Positions 7,521-16,612 are shown, counted from the first letter of the stretch. The stretch is DNA of 35,972 nt from a bacterium (GCA_024408855.1 JAKSUQ010000020.1:1-35972), one strand, 5' to 3'. The notes: generated from the sequence alone by a model not told the origin. Translations and numbers: made by a program.

Positions 7521-8564
7521 ATGTATAAGGTTATTACAGTAGGTAGTGCAACAATTGATGTTTTCGTGGAATGTGATGATGCAAATATTGTATCTGTCTG
7601 TACAAAGGATAAATGTTCTGATTATATGAGCTATTCATATGGTTCCAAAATTGACATAAGTAATTTTTCTTCCAACGTTGGCGGTGGTGGTATTAATACA
7701 GCTACAAATTTTGCAAATTTGGGATTTGATACCTCTGCAATATTTAAGATAGGGAAAGACTTTTATTCGGATGGCATATTGAATTTCTTTAATGGGAGAA
7801 ATGTAAATCTTAATAATATAATTCAAAAACAGGAGTCATCTACCGGTTTTTCTGTAATATTGGTAAGTTTTCAAGGCGATAGGACTGTTTTAACTCATCG
7901 AGGGGCGAATGCTGAAATAGATATTGATGAAATTAATTTTGAAGCAATAAAAAATACGAATTTGTTGTATATCGCTCCTTTGAATGGTAAGTCTAATGAA
8001 GTTTTGGAGCCGATTGTAAAATATGCAAAGGAACACGATATAAAAATATGTTTCAATGCAGGAACAACAAGTCTTAAAAAGGGTTTTAAACACATAAAGA
8101 GCATTTTAGAAGCAGCTCATGTTGTTGTGTTAAATAAGGAAGAAGCTATGCTTGCAACAGGCATTGTTGTCAGACCTGATACAAGGACGGAGAGGTTTTC
8201 GCATGAAATAATTCATCCGGATGTTAAGCAAATGCTAATGTCGTTAAAGGTTAAAGATTATCAGGTTATAGTAATCACCGACGGAAGTCGTGGGGTTTAT
8301 GCTTATGATGGTGAAAAATTCTATTTTTGTGAACCTTTCCCGTCAGAAGTTGTATCAACATTGGGAGCCGGAGATGCTTTTGCATCAACTTTCTGTGCAA
8401 CATTAGCACACAAGGGGCTTGATATAGGGCGTGCACTTATGTATGCTTCTGTTAATTCCGCTTCTGTTGTGTCTGAGTTTGGTGCAACTGAGGGTTTGCT
8501 ATCTTTTGAGCAAATTGAAGAAAAATTACGTATGAGAAATGATTATACATACATTTTGGGGTAA
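7521..8564 (+). CDS. PfkB-family (ribokinase-like) carbohydrate kinase
   Basis: This is an ATP-dependent cytosolic kinase for a sugar or nucleoside. The 347 residues show the N-terminal strand VGSATIDVFVE (7-17), the substrate-binding glycine motif NVGGGGINTA (52-61), and the second PfkB signature with the anion hole and catalytic base in TLGAGDAFAST (280-290, base D285). Sequence alone does not fix the substrate (ribose, fructose, tagatose-6-P, adenosine or another). Residues 212-236 form an insertion relative to short ribokinases. GAGGTG lies five bases upstream of ATG. The next gene starts three bases after the stop, so translation is probably coupled. Confidence 0.9.
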   Translation: MYKVITVGSATIDVFVECDDANIVSVCTKDKCSDYMSYSYGSKIDISNFSSNVGGGGINTATNFANLGFDTSAIFKIGKDFYSDGILNFFNGRNVNLNNIIQKQESSTGFSVILVSFQGDRTVLTHRGANAEIDIDEINFEAIKNTNLLYIAPLNGKSNEVLEPIVKYAKEHDIKICFNAGTTSLKKGFKHIKSILEAAHVVVLNKEEAMLATGIVVRPDTRTERFSHEIIHPDVKQMLMSLKVKDYQVIVITDGSRGVYAYDGEKFYFCEPFPSEVVSTLGAGDAFASTFCATLAHKGLDIGRALMYASVNSASVVSEFGATEGLLSFEQIEEKLRMRNDYTYILG

Positions 8565-8567
8565 TTT

Positions 8568-9191
8568 ATGTTTACAAATTTTTCGCCAAATATGCTAAAA
8601 ACATATGAAAAATGTTCTCAAAAATTTTATTTAAAATATGCTAAAAAACTATCTATGCCAGTTGATGAGGAGATTTTTTATGTCGGTAAAAATGTTCATG
8701 CCTTGGCTTCATATTATTTGCGTGGTGAAAATATTGATAAAATGGAAAAAGGTTTATCGGATATTGAGCAAAAGTATTGGAAATATCTGAAAAATATGAA
8801 ATATATTGGATATGAAACAATGCATACGGAGTATTTGTTAACTGTTAAACTTGATGATGTTTATTTTGGCGGAAGAATAGATGCTTTGGTAAAAGATAAC
8901 GATAAGTATTATATTCTGGATTATAAAACCGGAAAAATTCCGGACAATGCAGTTTATGACTTTCAAACTATGATTTACTTGCTTGCGGTTAGTGAATTTT
9001 ATAAAACAAATAATGTGGCTTTTGTTTATATAGATTTGAAACGGCAAAAAGAGGTTGTTATAGATTTGACAGAGAGCTTAAAACCGGAATATAAAGTGCG
9101 GTTGCTAAAAACTGCTGATATGATTAATAATTTGAGTTTTAGAAAAATTTCTGATGAATGTGTTTGTGAATATAAACTTGTATGTTATTAA
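8568..9191 (+). CDS. PD-(D/E)XK nuclease, Cas4/RecB-like, with four-Cys signature
   Basis: The 207-residue protein has the RecB/Cas4 nuclease order: H44 in KNVHALASY, D105 in GGRIDALV, D118-Y-K120 in ILDYKTGKI, and Q133-x3-Y137 in QTMIYLL (motif QxxxY). One N-terminal Cys (C16, in YEKCSQKFY) and three C-terminal ones (C198-x-C200-x5-C206) match the arrangement that holds a 4Fe-4S cluster in Cas4 and AddB, although the usual C-x2-C is one residue shorter. The role is probably trimming or unwinding-coupled degradation of single-stranded DNA. There are no CRISPR genes or repeats here, so a repair function fits better. It overlaps nothing but starts three bases after the kinase stop, using the GGGG at the kinase end as a weak ribosome site. 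Confidence 0.85.
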   Translation: MFTNFSPNMLKTYEKCSQKFYLKYAKKLSMPVDEEIFYVGKNVHALASYYLRGENIDKMEKGLSDIEQKYWKYLKNMKYIGYETMHTEYLLTVKLDDVYFGGRIDALVKDNDKYYILDYKTGKIPDNAVYDFQTMIYLLAVSEFYKTNNVAFVYIDLKRQKEVVIDLTESLKPEYKVRLLKTADMINNLSFRKISDECVCEYKLVCY

Positions 9192-9203
9192 TTTTGGTAT
9201 TGG

Positions 9204-9212
9204 TGCTATAAT
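9204..9212 (+). promoter_or_regulatory. Extended -10 promoter directly before tatD (leaderless geometry)
   Basis: TGCTATAAT (TG extension at 9204-9205, box at 9207-9212). Six bases separate it from ATG 9219, so transcription should begin at or next to the start codon. No Shine-Dalgarno is present. Confidence 0.6.
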
Positions 9213-9218
9213 CCTTGT

Positions 9219-9983
9219 ATGAAGAATTATTTGATTGATACCCATGCTCATATTGATATGCTTGAAACATCTGTGGATGAAGTTCTTGATGAAATGTATT
9301 CGTCAGGAGTGAAAAAAGCGTTAATTCCGTCGGTTGAAGTTTCTACGTTGGATAAAGTTGTTGATATAGCAATGAAATATGACAATATTTATGCAATGGT
9401 TGGGATTTTTCCGTCTGAGGCAAAAACTTACAATGATGAAATTGAAAATAAAATGATTGAGCTGGCATTAAATTCAAAAGTTAAAGCTGTGGGTGAAATT
9501 GGATTAGATTATTATTGGGATAAAAGTTTTGTTGAATTACAAAAAGAAGTTTTTATTAAACAAATTCATATGGCAAATAAGCTCAATCTCCCGATAGTTG
9601 TGCATGACAGGGAAGCTCACAAAGATACTTTTGATATTTTAAACTCTGCAAATAAATCTTCAAAAGTATTGTTTCATTGTTTTTCCGGCAGTACGGAATT
9701 TATGAAAGAATGTGTGAAATCCGGATATTATATTGCTTTGGGTGGAGTTGTAACTTTTAAAAATGCGGTAAAGGCAAAGGAAGTTGCCATGGAAGTTCCT
9801 TTAAAAAATCTCGTTTTGGAAACTGACAGCCCGTATTTAACGCCTGTTCCGTACAGGGGAATGCTGAATAAGCCTGCATATGTTCGTTATGTTGCGGAAG
9901 AAATTTCAAAATTAAGAAATATGCCATTGGAAGAATTAATTGATATTACGACAAATAATGCCGAGGAGTTTTTTAATTTATGA
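9219..9983 (+). CDS. tatD: TatD-family metal-dependent hydrolase / DNase
   Basis: TatD-family proteins are TIM-barrel nucleases (3'-5' exonuclease on DNA or RNA) of the amidohydrolase superfamily. The 254 residues match the family length. Metal ligands are all visible: H9-x-H11 in DTHAHID, E93 in GEIGLDYYW, H129 in VVHDREAH, H153 in FHCFSGS, and the late Asp in LETDSPYLTP. The start ATG has no Shine-Dalgarno and sits six bases after a perfect extended -10 box, suggesting its own leaderless transcript besides read-through from the kinase promoter. The stop overlaps the tlyA start by four bases (ATGA), which couples the two. Confidence 0.94.
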   Translation: MKNYLIDTHAHIDMLETSVDEVLDEMYSSGVKKALIPSVEVSTLDKVVDIAMKYDNIYAMVGIFPSEAKTYNDEIENKMIELALNSKVKAVGEIGLDYYWDKSFVELQKEVFIKQIHMANKLNLPIVVHDREAHKDTFDILNSANKSSKVLFHCFSGSTEFMKECVKSGYYIALGGVVTFKNAVKAKEVAMEVPLKNLVLETDSPYLTPVPYRGMLNKPAYVRYVAEEISKLRNMPLEELIDITTNNAEEFFNL

Positions 9984-10792
9984 AAAAAGAACGTCTTGAT
10001 AAGGTTTTAGTTGATTTGGGATATTTTGAAAGTAAAAGTAAAGCAGCCGCTTCAATTCTTGCAGGAAATGTAATGATAGGGACGGAGGTTATAACAAAAG
10101 CAGGATATCAAATAGATATTTCAAAAGAGTATGGGTTTAAAGTGAAAAGTATGCCTTATGTTTCGAGAGGCGGATTTAAGCTGGAAAAAGCCTTAAAAAC
10201 ATTCGATATAGATGTAAAAGACAGAATATGCTTAGATGCCGGAGCTTCTACCGGAGGATTTACTGATTGTTTGTTGCAAAATGGTGCTAAATTCGTGTAT
10301 GCAGCTGATGTCGGATATGGTCAACTGGATTGGAAAATAAGAAATTCAGAAAAGGTTAAAACGATTGAAAAAACTAATTTAAGAGTATGTTCTTTTTCTG
10401 ATATTTATGCTGAAAATGAACCTGTTGCGGATTTGCTTGTATCGGATTTGTCTTTTATTTCTTTGGAGAAAATTTTGCCCAACTTAAAAACGTTAATGAA
10501 TAAAGATTTTCATGAAATGATATGTCTTATTAAACCGCAATTTGAAGCAGGAAAAGAATTTGTGGAAAAAGGCGGTGTTGTAAAAGATAAAGCTGTCCAC
10601 CAAAGGGTAATTGAAAATGTTGTTAATTGCGTAAAAGATTTAAATTACACCATATTAGGACTGACATTTTCATCAATCAAAGGTCCTGCCGGAAATATAG
10701 AATATTTAATATGGTTTTCGACTCAAGAAGAAAATGTCGATCTTCCGATAATTTCGGAGGTTGTTGAAAGTGCACATAATTCTTTAAACTAA
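9980..10792 (+). CDS. tlyA: TlyA-family rRNA methyltransferase (S4 plus FtsJ-like domain)
   Basis: TlyA proteins are S-adenosylmethionine-dependent 2'-O-methyltransferases that act on ribosomal RNA (C1409 in 16S and C1920 in 23S in mycobacteria). Despite the name hemolysin they are cytosolic. The 270 residues begin with an S4 RNA-binding domain (about 3-60: ERLDKVLVDLGYFESKSKA). A linker YVSRGGFKLEKAL follows, then the Rossmann methyltransferase with the SAM loop DAGASTGGFTDCLL (about 85-98) and acidic motif LLVSDLSFIS (about 152-161). It is translationally coupled to tatD by an ATGA overlap. It ends one base from the convergent TPR gene. Confidence 0.93.
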   Translation: MKKERLDKVLVDLGYFESKSKAAASILAGNVMIGTEVITKAGYQIDISKEYGFKVKSMPYVSRGGFKLEKALKTFDIDVKDRICLDAGASTGGFTDCLLQNGAKFVYAADVGYGQLDWKIRNSEKVKTIEKTNLRVCSFSDIYAENEPVADLLVSDLSFISLEKILPNLKTLMNKDFHEMICLIKPQFEAGKEFVEKGGVVKDKAVHQRVIENVVNCVKDLNYTILGLTFSSIKGPAGNIEYLIWFSTQEENVDLPIISEVVESAHNSLN

Positions 10793-10793
10793 T

Positions 10794-12449
10794 TTATTCA
10801 AACAACTCATGCAAGCGTTTGCTGATGTCTTCTTCAGGCATTTCTTCCGTAATTTTGTTCAAATCTATTGTCATTTGGTAATATTCAGCGGCGTTAGCTT
10901 TGTCGCCGATTGCCTGATAAGCTCTTGCAAGGTTAAAGTATGCAAGAGTATAGTTTGGATTTATATTTATTGCATTTTTAAAGTATTCCAAAGATGTCTT
11001 TGGGTCGCCGTATCCGTCGAGATAAACTACACCCAAGTTGTTTTGCGATATTTCAAAATCAGGATTTAACTCTATTGATTTGTGAAAAGAAACTACCGAT
11101 TCTTCAAGGTAATCCTTTTCCCAGAGAGCAAGTCCGGTTTTTGCATAAGTCAAGAAATTTAACGGGTCGACAGCTATTGCATCACAATAAGTTTTAATTG
11201 CTCTATCGATATCATTCATGCTCATATACAAATCTCCTAATGAAAGTTGTATATCAACATTGTTAGGATTGAGTACCATTCCGGCATTAAATGTAGCTTC
11301 GGCAGCTTCGTAGTTTTCTTTGATTTCGGCATAAATTGCTCCTAACGCGTGGCATACTATTGATGTCCATTCCGCATCAGGATTTAATTTTATTGCCTTT
11401 TGATAGTATTCAATGGCATCATCATAAAGTTCAGCTTTAACATATGCGTATGCCAGTGAATTGTTATAGTATGGATTTTCAGGGCATAAGTCAACGGCAA
11501 GTTTGAATGCAGATACAGTGTTTATTTTGTCCTGTTTTTTTAGATATAAATGTCCTAATTCATAATATATTTTTTCAAGGTCAATTCCAAATTCAAGTAA
11601 TGAATTATAGTAATCAATCGTTATATCAACATTATCAGGATAATATGTCTGATTAATTGTTGCAAGTTTGATTAAAACTTCTCTGTCATTTTTGTCAAGT
11701 TCATATGCCTGTTCGTAGTATTTCAAGCCGGAGTCAATGTCGTTGCATTCTAACGATAAATCTCCTAACTTTTGATAAAAAATATTACCTTGAGAGGTTT
11801 TTTCGAGTCCTTTTGTATATGCTTCTAAAGCGGACGGAAAGAGTTTCATTTTTTCAAAAGTTCCGCCCAATGCTTTGTATGAAATAATTGAAAAATCATT
11901 TGCAAGAAATTTGTAAAACATTTTAATTGATGGGCAATCCCAAACAATCATCATGCTTCCTGTCAGCAAGTAATATAAAAATTTTGCAACATCTTTTACA
12001 GAAGAATGGTTTGACTTAATTCTATTAAGCAAAACTTTTGACAAAAACAAGCGTGGTCGTGCGGAATTTGTCCCGGAATTGGATATTGCAAGCGAGAATT
12101 CCTTTTCTGCTTCCTGCAAATCGCCGTTAAGACAATGGAAATATCCGGTATAAATGTGAGCATTTGCGTTATTAGGTTCAAGAGTTAACGCAGTTTTGCA
12201 CTGTTCAATCGCACCGTCAACACTTATTTGTCCTTTTATTAATAAAAGGCTTGCCAATCTAAAGTATGCTTCCGGTAAAGACGGATTTGACTTAATTACA
12301 TCTACATAACATTCAATAGCACTTTCCAAATCGCTATCTTGTTGTTTTATTAAATACTTTTCGTGTGCAAGTCTTGCTTTTTCCAACATCCCAATTGAGT
12401 CGGTAGTTGATGCCAATAAAGGGCTTGGGGTAAGTGTTTGTTCTGTCAT
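10794..12449 (-). CDS. Tetratricopeptide-repeat protein
   Basis: This 551-residue cytosolic protein has no signal peptide and is built almost entirely of TPR units. About ten to twelve 34-residue repeats can be followed, for example SLPEAYFRLASLLL, NANAHIYTGYFHCL, YDDAIEYYQKAIKLNP, IDRAIKTYCDAIAVDP and NYTLAYFNLARAYQAIG. A hydrophobic patch FLYYLLTGSMMIVW (about 158-171) interrupts the array. TPR solenoids bind partner proteins; no partner is indicated by the neighbours. ATG 12449 has GGAG five bases upstream. The 113-base gap to ruvC holds its promoter region; nothing there is convincing enough to name. Confidence 0.88.
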   Translation of the reverse strand: MTEQTLTPSPLLASTTDSIGMLEKARLAHEKYLIKQQDSDLESAIECYVDVIKSNPSLPEAYFRLASLLLIKGQISVDGAIEQCKTALTLEPNNANAHIYTGYFHCLNGDLQEAEKEFSLAISNSGTNSARPRLFLSKVLLNRIKSNHSSVKDVAKFLYYLLTGSMMIVWDCPSIKMFYKFLANDFSIISYKALGGTFEKMKLFPSALEAYTKGLEKTSQGNIFYQKLGDLSLECNDIDSGLKYYEQAYELDKNDREVLIKLATINQTYYPDNVDITIDYYNSLLEFGIDLEKIYYELGHLYLKKQDKINTVSAFKLAVDLCPENPYYNNSLAYAYVKAELYDDAIEYYQKAIKLNPDAEWTSIVCHALGAIYAEIKENYEAAEATFNAGMVLNPNNVDIQLSLGDLYMSMNDIDRAIKTYCDAIAVDPLNFLTYAKTGLALWEKDYLEESVVSFHKSIELNPDFEISQNNLGVVYLDGYGDPKTSLEYFKNAININPNYTLAYFNLARAYQAIGDKANAAEYYQMTIDLNKITEEMPEEDISKRLHELFE

Positions 12450-12562
12450 TTTTTCTCCAAGAAAAGATAGTAATCTACATAAAATTTGACGGAGTTAAAA
12501 ATAAAATCTTTAATTATTACTCTTTCAAATCGTCTGAATAGTCTATTTTTTTAATTTAATAA

Positions 12563-13042
12563 TTAACGGATGTTTCTCAAATGACAAATCGCAATAGCGA
12601 TTGAATCAACTGTATCATCTAATTTAGGAAGGACTTCGGTATTTAATGCAATTTTAACCATTTGTTCGACTTCTTTTTTATCAGCTCTGCCGTATCCGGT
12701 AAGGACTTGTTTTACTTCCATTGGAGTATAACTGTAAGTCGGAATGTTAAACTTTTCAAGTACTGTTAGGATTACGCCCCTTGCTTCCGCAACAGGAATT
12801 ACGGTCTTTTGGTTTTTGAAAAAGAACAGGTTTTCGACTGAAGCACAGTCTGGTTTGTACGTTTCAACGATTATGGAAAGATCGTTGAAAATTTCTAACA
12901 AACGCTTTGAATCTTCGAGATTTTTGTTTGTCTGCAAAGAACCCGATGCTATAAGTTTTATATTGTCTTCATTCGCTCCCGATATTTCTATAACGCTATA
13001 TCCCACAATAGCCATTCCGGGGTCAATTCCAAGAATTTTCAT
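12563..13042 (-). CDS. ruvC: Crossover junction endodeoxyribonuclease RuvC
   Basis: RuvC resolves Holliday junctions by paired nicking and works with RuvAB. The 159 residues show the RNase H-like fold and the four acidic ligands: D7 in LGIDPGMAIVGYS, E70 in SVENLFFFKN, and D143 and D146 in DDTVDSIAIAI. The TPMEVKQVLTGYGRADKKEV stretch (106-125) is the DNA-contacting helix. No ruvA or ruvB is nearby. The start codon has no ribosome site; TGTTATAAT ends six bases upstream, so the mRNA is predicted to be leaderless. Confidence 0.95.
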   Translation of the reverse strand: MKILGIDPGMAIVGYSVIEISGANEDNIKLIASGSLQTNKNLEDSKRLLEIFNDLSIIVETYKPDCASVENLFFFKNQKTVIPVAEARGVILTVLEKFNIPTYSYTPMEVKQVLTGYGRADKKEVEQMVKIALNTEVLPKLDDTVDSIAIAICHLRNIR

Positions 13043-13048
13043 AGTAAA

Positions 13049-13077
13049 ATTATAACAGTTACTTTACATTTGTGCAA
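13049..13077 (-). promoter_or_regulatory. ruvC promoter, extended -10, leaderless geometry
   Basis: On the minus strand TTGCAC (13077-13072), 17 bases, then TATAAT (13054-13049) preceded by TGT. Six bases (TTTACT) separate it from ATG 13042. Confidence 0.65.
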
Positions 13078-13142
13078 ATTAGGATGACAAAATTAATTTT
13101 TCGGAGTAAAATCAATATGCTATCTACAAAGGAATATATTTT

Positions 13143-14228
13143 ATGAATGAACAAGCAGAAGAATTGGTAATAGGAATCCCCAGAGGTATGTCGTTCTATG
13201 GCAGTTATCCTTTCTGGCATGGTTTTTTTTCAAGTTTGGGATTTAAAATAATACTTTCTGATGCGACAACAAAGCAGACAATGTCTGATGGTTCAGCTTT
13301 GGTTGTAACAGAAACTTGCTTACCGATTAAAATATATTTAGGGCATGTTATAAATTTACTTAATAAAGGAGTAAAAAATATTTTTGTTCCGTCTTTGCAA
13401 TCAGTGGCACCTAAGATATATAATTGTTCTAAAATCAGAGGATTGCCGGATTTGGTAAGGAATGTTGTTAAAGGTGATTTTAGAATAATTGATGCAACAT
13501 TGGATAAATCTGCAAAGGACAGAGGACTCTATTCATTTTTGAAAGAAGCAGTAAAGCCTTTTGGGATTGTTGATATTGATGAAATTAAAAAGGCTTCAAA
13601 ACAAGGGTGGAAAGTTTATAATAATTTTCATTTAATGATAAGAGCCGGTGTGGATTATAAAACTGCACTCAAAAATGCTTTGGCGGGCAAAATTCTGCTT
13701 AATACTGTTGAAGAGTCTGCTTTTATAAATATTGCACTTATTTCTCACGGTTATAATATTTATGACGATAGAGCTTGTATGAGAATATTTGATAAACTGA
13801 AAAATATGGGTGTTAAGGTTTATACTGCGTTACAGTTGACTGATGAACAAATGGAAGAGGGTGTAATGTCTGTTGCTTGGCATAGGTATTGGGCTAACGA
13901 ATACGAAATGACAGGTGCAGCAGGACATTATTTGAAAGATAATAAGATAGACGGAATTATTACTCTAAATGCTTTTGGTTGTGGGCCGGATTCTCTGATG
14001 ATTGAAAATATTGTACGTAAAGCGAAAGATACAAATAAGCCTGTATTATCTCTTACCATAGATGAGCATACCGGCGAAGCCGGTTTTGTAACAAGGCTTG
14101 AAGCCTTTATTGATATGTTGTTTAGAAAGAAAAGAGCTTCTATTGTTAATAAGATAGACTTGAATGAAACAGAATATAAACCGCAAACAAATATTTGTGA
14201 AACTGTTTTGATTGAGAAGAACACATAA
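13143..14228 (+). CDS. Acyl-CoA dehydratase activase-related protein (DUF2229 type), standalone
   Basis: The 361-residue protein resembles the DUF2229 part of large 2-hydroxyacyl-CoA dehydratase activase-like proteins. Visible hallmarks are the start IGIPRGMSFYGSYPFW (10-25), TETCLPIK (56-63), APKIYNCSKIRG (about 108-119), LNAFGCGPDSLM (about 278-289) and the end motif DEHTGEAGFVTRLEAFIDML. The conserved Cys residues suggest an iron-sulfur or corrinoid-type redox role, but its biochemistry is not settled. In many bacteria this part is fused to ASKHA activase domains; here it stands alone and no dehydratase subunit is in the window. AAAGGA lies about ten bases before ATG. A shared terminator follows. 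Confidence 0.8.
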   Translation: MNEQAEELVIGIPRGMSFYGSYPFWHGFFSSLGFKIILSDATTKQTMSDGSALVVTETCLPIKIYLGHVINLLNKGVKNIFVPSLQSVAPKIYNCSKIRGLPDLVRNVVKGDFRIIDATLDKSAKDRGLYSFLKEAVKPFGIVDIDEIKKASKQGWKVYNNFHLMIRAGVDYKTALKNALAGKILLNTVEESAFINIALISHGYNIYDDRACMRIFDKLKNMGVKVYTALQLTDEQMEEGVMSVAWHRYWANEYEMTGAAGHYLKDNKIDGIITLNAFGCGPDSLMIENIVRKAKDTNKPVLSLTIDEHTGEAGFVTRLEAFIDMLFRKKRASIVNKIDLNETEYKPQTNICETVLIEKNT

Positions 14229-14257
14229 AAAAGACTTCCTTAAGGAAGTCTTTTTAT
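14227..14257. terminator. Bidirectional rho-independent terminator
   Basis: AAGACTTCCT/TAAGGAAGTC is part of a perfect palindrome (14231-14252) with A-runs before and T-runs after, so it can stop transcription of the activase-like gene from the left and of clpX from the right. It is the only clear terminator between a convergent pair in this window. Confidence 0.9.
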
Positions 14258-14273
14258 TTATAATTAATGAATT

Positions 14274-15590
14274 TTATGCTGTTTTTTTAGGAAGTTGAAT
14301 TAACTCACCTTTTTCATTAATTTCAGAAATGGTTTCCGTTTTTTCTTCTTCTTTTTCGACCATTTCTTTTGTAATTGTAAATTTCTTAATGGATGAATCA
14401 GACGGAATCTCATACATAACATCAAGCATTAATTCTTCAACGATTGATTTTAAAGCCCTTGCACCTGTTTTACGTTTGATTGCTTTTTGTGCAATCATGT
14501 CAACCGCTTCGGGCTCAAAATCAAGCTCAACGCCATCCATTTCTAACAAACACTTGTATTGTTTAAGTACGGCATTTTTTGGTTCTGTTAAAATCATCTT
14601 CAAAGTGTTTTCGTCAAGAGCATCCAAAACTGCATAGATAGGTATTCTACCAATAAATTCCGGAATAAGTCCGAATTTTAACAGATCTTCCGGTTGAAGT
14701 TTTTTCAACAATTTAGCGGCAGCTTGTTCTTTTTCGATTTTTGTTTGAGCTACTTTGCCAAATCCAACAGACGATCCCTCTTTAACTCTGTGTTCAATAA
14801 TTTTATCCAAATCAACAAATGCACCACCTACAATAAAGAGGATGTTGCTTGTATCAATTTGAATCATCTCAGCTTGTGGGTGTTTACGTCCGCCTTGAGG
14901 AGGAACATTAGCGAGAGTCCCCTCAATTAATTTTAAGAGCGCTTGTTGAACACCTTCTCCGGAAACGTCTCTTGTTATAGATGTATTCTCGGATTTTCTT
15001 GCAATTTTATCTATTTCATCAATGTAGATAATGCCTCGCTCGGCTTTTTTAGCGTCATATTCAGCATTTTGGTAAAGTCTTAGTAAAATATTTTCTACAT
15101 CATCACCGACATAACCGGCTTCTGTAAGTGTTGTGGCATCAGCTACTGCAAAAGGTACATCAAGAAGTTTTGCAAGTGTTTGCGCAAGCAAAGTTTTTCC
15201 GCTACCGGTTGGTCCAACCAAAAGAATATTTGATTTTTGGATTTCAACTTTATTTTTGTCTTCATTTTTGTTATGTTTAAGTCTTTTGTAATGGTTATAA
15301 ACAGCAACAGCTAAGACTTTTTTGGCATCATCTTGTCCTACTATATGTTCATCAAGATAAGCCTTAATTTCGTGAGGTTTAGGAATAGGTTTTTCATTGT
15401 TATCTTCTTCCTTAGCAGTTTTACCGTCCTCGTTTTTTTCTTTAGCTTCAAAAAATTCTTCATCAAGAATTTCGTTACACAATTCTACACATTCATCACA
15501 AATAAAAACATCCGGACCGGCGATAAGTTTTTTAACTTGATCTTGTGTTTTACCGCAAAATGAACATTTTAACCTTTCTTTAGGTGGCAT
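14274..15590 (-). CDS. clpX: ATP-dependent Clp protease ATP-binding subunit ClpX
   Basis: ClpX is the hexameric AAA+ unfoldase that feeds substrates, including ssrA-tagged proteins, to ClpP. The 438 residues contain the N-terminal zinc-binding domain (C9, C12, C31, C34), an unusually acidic Glu/Lys linker (about 42-68), Walker A GPTGSGKT (126-133), the pore loop GYVG (159-162), Walker B IIYIDE (187-192), a GFGK loop matching the ClpP-docking IGF region, and sensor-region motifs [11 protein letters not shown] 15590 has AGGAGA upstream. It lies 64 bases downstream of clpP in the usual clpP-clpX order. Confidence 0.97.
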   Translation of the reverse strand: MPPKERLKCSFCGKTQDQVKKLIAGPDVFICDECVELCNEILDEEFFEAKEKNEDGKTAKEEDNNEKPIPKPHEIKAYLDEHIVGQDDAKKVLAVAVYNHYKRLKHNKNEDKNKVEIQKSNILLVGPTGSGKTLLAQTLAKLLDVPFAVADATTLTEAGYVGDDVENILLRLYQNAEYDAKKAERGIIYIDEIDKIARKSENTSITRDVSGEGVQQALLKLIEGTLANVPPQGGRKHPQAEMIQIDTSNILFIVGGAFVDLDKIIEHRVKEGSSVGFGKVAQTKIEKEQAAAKLLKKLQPEDLLKFGLIPEFIGRIPIYAVLDALDENTLKMILTEPKNAVLKQYKCLLEMDGVELDFEPEAVDMIAQKAIKRKTGARALKSIVEELMLDVMYEIPSDSSIKKFTITKEMVEKEEEKTETISEINEKGELIQLPKKTA

Positions 15591-15618
15591 AATATCTCCT
15601 GTTGTTGAATGAATTTAT

Positions 15619-15639
15619 GAGGGCTGACGAGCAACCCTC
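15619..15639 (-). promoter_or_regulatory. Intercistronic hairpin between clpP and clpX
   Basis: GAGGG and CCCTC pair across an 11-base region that can pair further (TGC with GCA-like bases). No U-run follows, so it is more likely an RNA processing or stability element than a terminator. Confidence 0.4.
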
Positions 15640-15654
15640 AATATAAATTATACA

Positions 15655-16239
15655 TTAATTATCTTTTGTAATCACCTTATCAATCATACCATATTCCAAT
15701 GCTTCTTGCGGAGTCATGATATAATCTCTGTCGGTATCTTTTTCGATTTTCTTAATTGATTGACCTGTATTTGCTGCCATAATTTCGTTTAAGTTTTTCT
15801 TAATTCTCAAAATTTCCTGAGCTTGAATTTCGATATCAGTAGCTTGACCTTGTGCTCCGCCTAAAGGTTGGTGAATAAGAACTCTTGAATGCGGTAAAGC
15901 CATTCTCTTACCTTTAGCACCGGAACAAAGCAGAAATGCCCCCATAGAAGCTGCTTGACCCAAACAAATTGTGTTTACGTCTGCTCTTATGTGCTGCATA
16001 GTATCGTATATTGCCATACCTGCCGTAACACTTCCTCCCGGGGAGTTTATGTATAACATAATATCTTTTTCAGGATTTTCGCTGTCCAAAAGAAGTAACT
16101 GTGCTACAACTAAATTAGCGACCATATCATCAATGGCGGTTCCTAAGAAAATAATGCGTTCTCTCAAAAGTCTTGAGAAGATATCGAACGAGCGTTCTCC
16201 TCTGCTGGATTGCTCAATAACTACCGGTACGAAACTCAT
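15655..16239 (-). CDS. clpP: ATP-dependent Clp protease proteolytic subunit ClpP
   Basis: ClpP is the serine protease that forms two stacked heptameric rings and partners with ClpX. The frame runs upstream to 16365, but the family start is [15 protein letters not shown] with ATG 16239 and an AGGA ribosome site, giving 194 residues, the normal length. The catalytic triad is S98 (GQAASMGAF), H123 (RVLIHQP) and D172 (TDRDYIMT). The [16 protein letters not shown] oxyanion-hole segment (64-79) is intact. The extra 42 residues encoded upstream are Tyr/Asn-rich leader sequence and should not be annotated. A strong promoter lies about 115 bases upstream. Confidence 0.97.
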   Translation of the reverse strand: MSFVPVVIEQSSRGERSFDIFSRLLRERIIFLGTAIDDMVANLVVAQLLLLDSENPEKDIMLYINSPGGSVTAGMAIYDTMQHIRADVNTICLGQAASMGAFLLCSGAKGKRMALPHSRVLIHQPLGGAQGQATDIEIQAQEILRIKKNLNEIMAANTGQSIKKIEKDTDRDYIMTPQEALEYGMIDKVITKDN

Positions 16240-16353
16240 AGGTCTTAATCCTTTCTTCTTATATTTTAAATTACAATTATTATTATACAACATATTATTA
16301 TATATTATACAAAACATTAAACAATAATGAATTTGTATGATATTACCCAAGTT

Positions 16354-16383
16354 ATTATAGCACATGCGGATATGGTTTGTTAA
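16354..16383 (-). promoter_or_regulatory. Candidate clpP-clpX promoter
   Basis: On the minus strand TTAACA (16383-16378), 18 bases, then TGC-TATAAT (box 16359-16354). The leader would be about 108 bases. Two further TATAAT boxes (16309-16304 and 16287-16282) lie downstream without good -35 elements. Confidence 0.55.
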
Positions 16384-16468
16384 TCAGTAGGGCGATTATC
16401 TTCAAATACTGTCTTAGTCTGTATTATTAATTTTTTTGTTTAAAGTATAAACAAATTACTTAATCGGT

Positions 16469-16490
16469 ATAACCTATTTTTTGAGGTTAT
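16469..16490 (+). promoter_or_regulatory. Inverted repeat in the clpP / RTX-like gene intergenic region
   Basis: ATAACCT pairs with AGGTTAT across an eight-base loop and is followed by TTTTATATT. It could be a weak terminator on the plus strand or an operator. The 499-base region 16240-16738 otherwise holds the two divergent promoters and the leader hairpins listed separately; no gene is seen. Confidence 0.3.
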
Positions 16491-16583
16491 TTTTATATTG
16501 TTTAGGTTCAAAATAGGCTTAAAATGTGTAAGTGTGGGTTTTATATAACTAATGTCAGTAAGCATTAAAAAATCTTATAGCAA

Positions 16584-16612
16584 TTGACAGGTGAGCAATT
16601 TTTGGTTATTGT
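16584..16612 (+). promoter_or_regulatory. Candidate promoter of the giant RTX-like gene
   Basis: A consensus TTGACA (16584-16589), 17 bases, TATTGT (16607-16612). The start would fall near 16619, giving a leader of about 120 bases that begins with a hairpin. Confidence 0.55.

Noticed and set aside
8568..9191. CRISPR-Cas locus suggested by the Cas4-like protein.
   Set aside because: No direct-repeat array, cas1, cas2 or effector gene is present anywhere in the window.
16240..16365. N-terminal extension of clpP by 42 codons.
   Set aside because: Low-complexity Tyr/Asn-rich translation of an AT-rich leader containing promoter boxes. The family start and AGGA site are at 16239.
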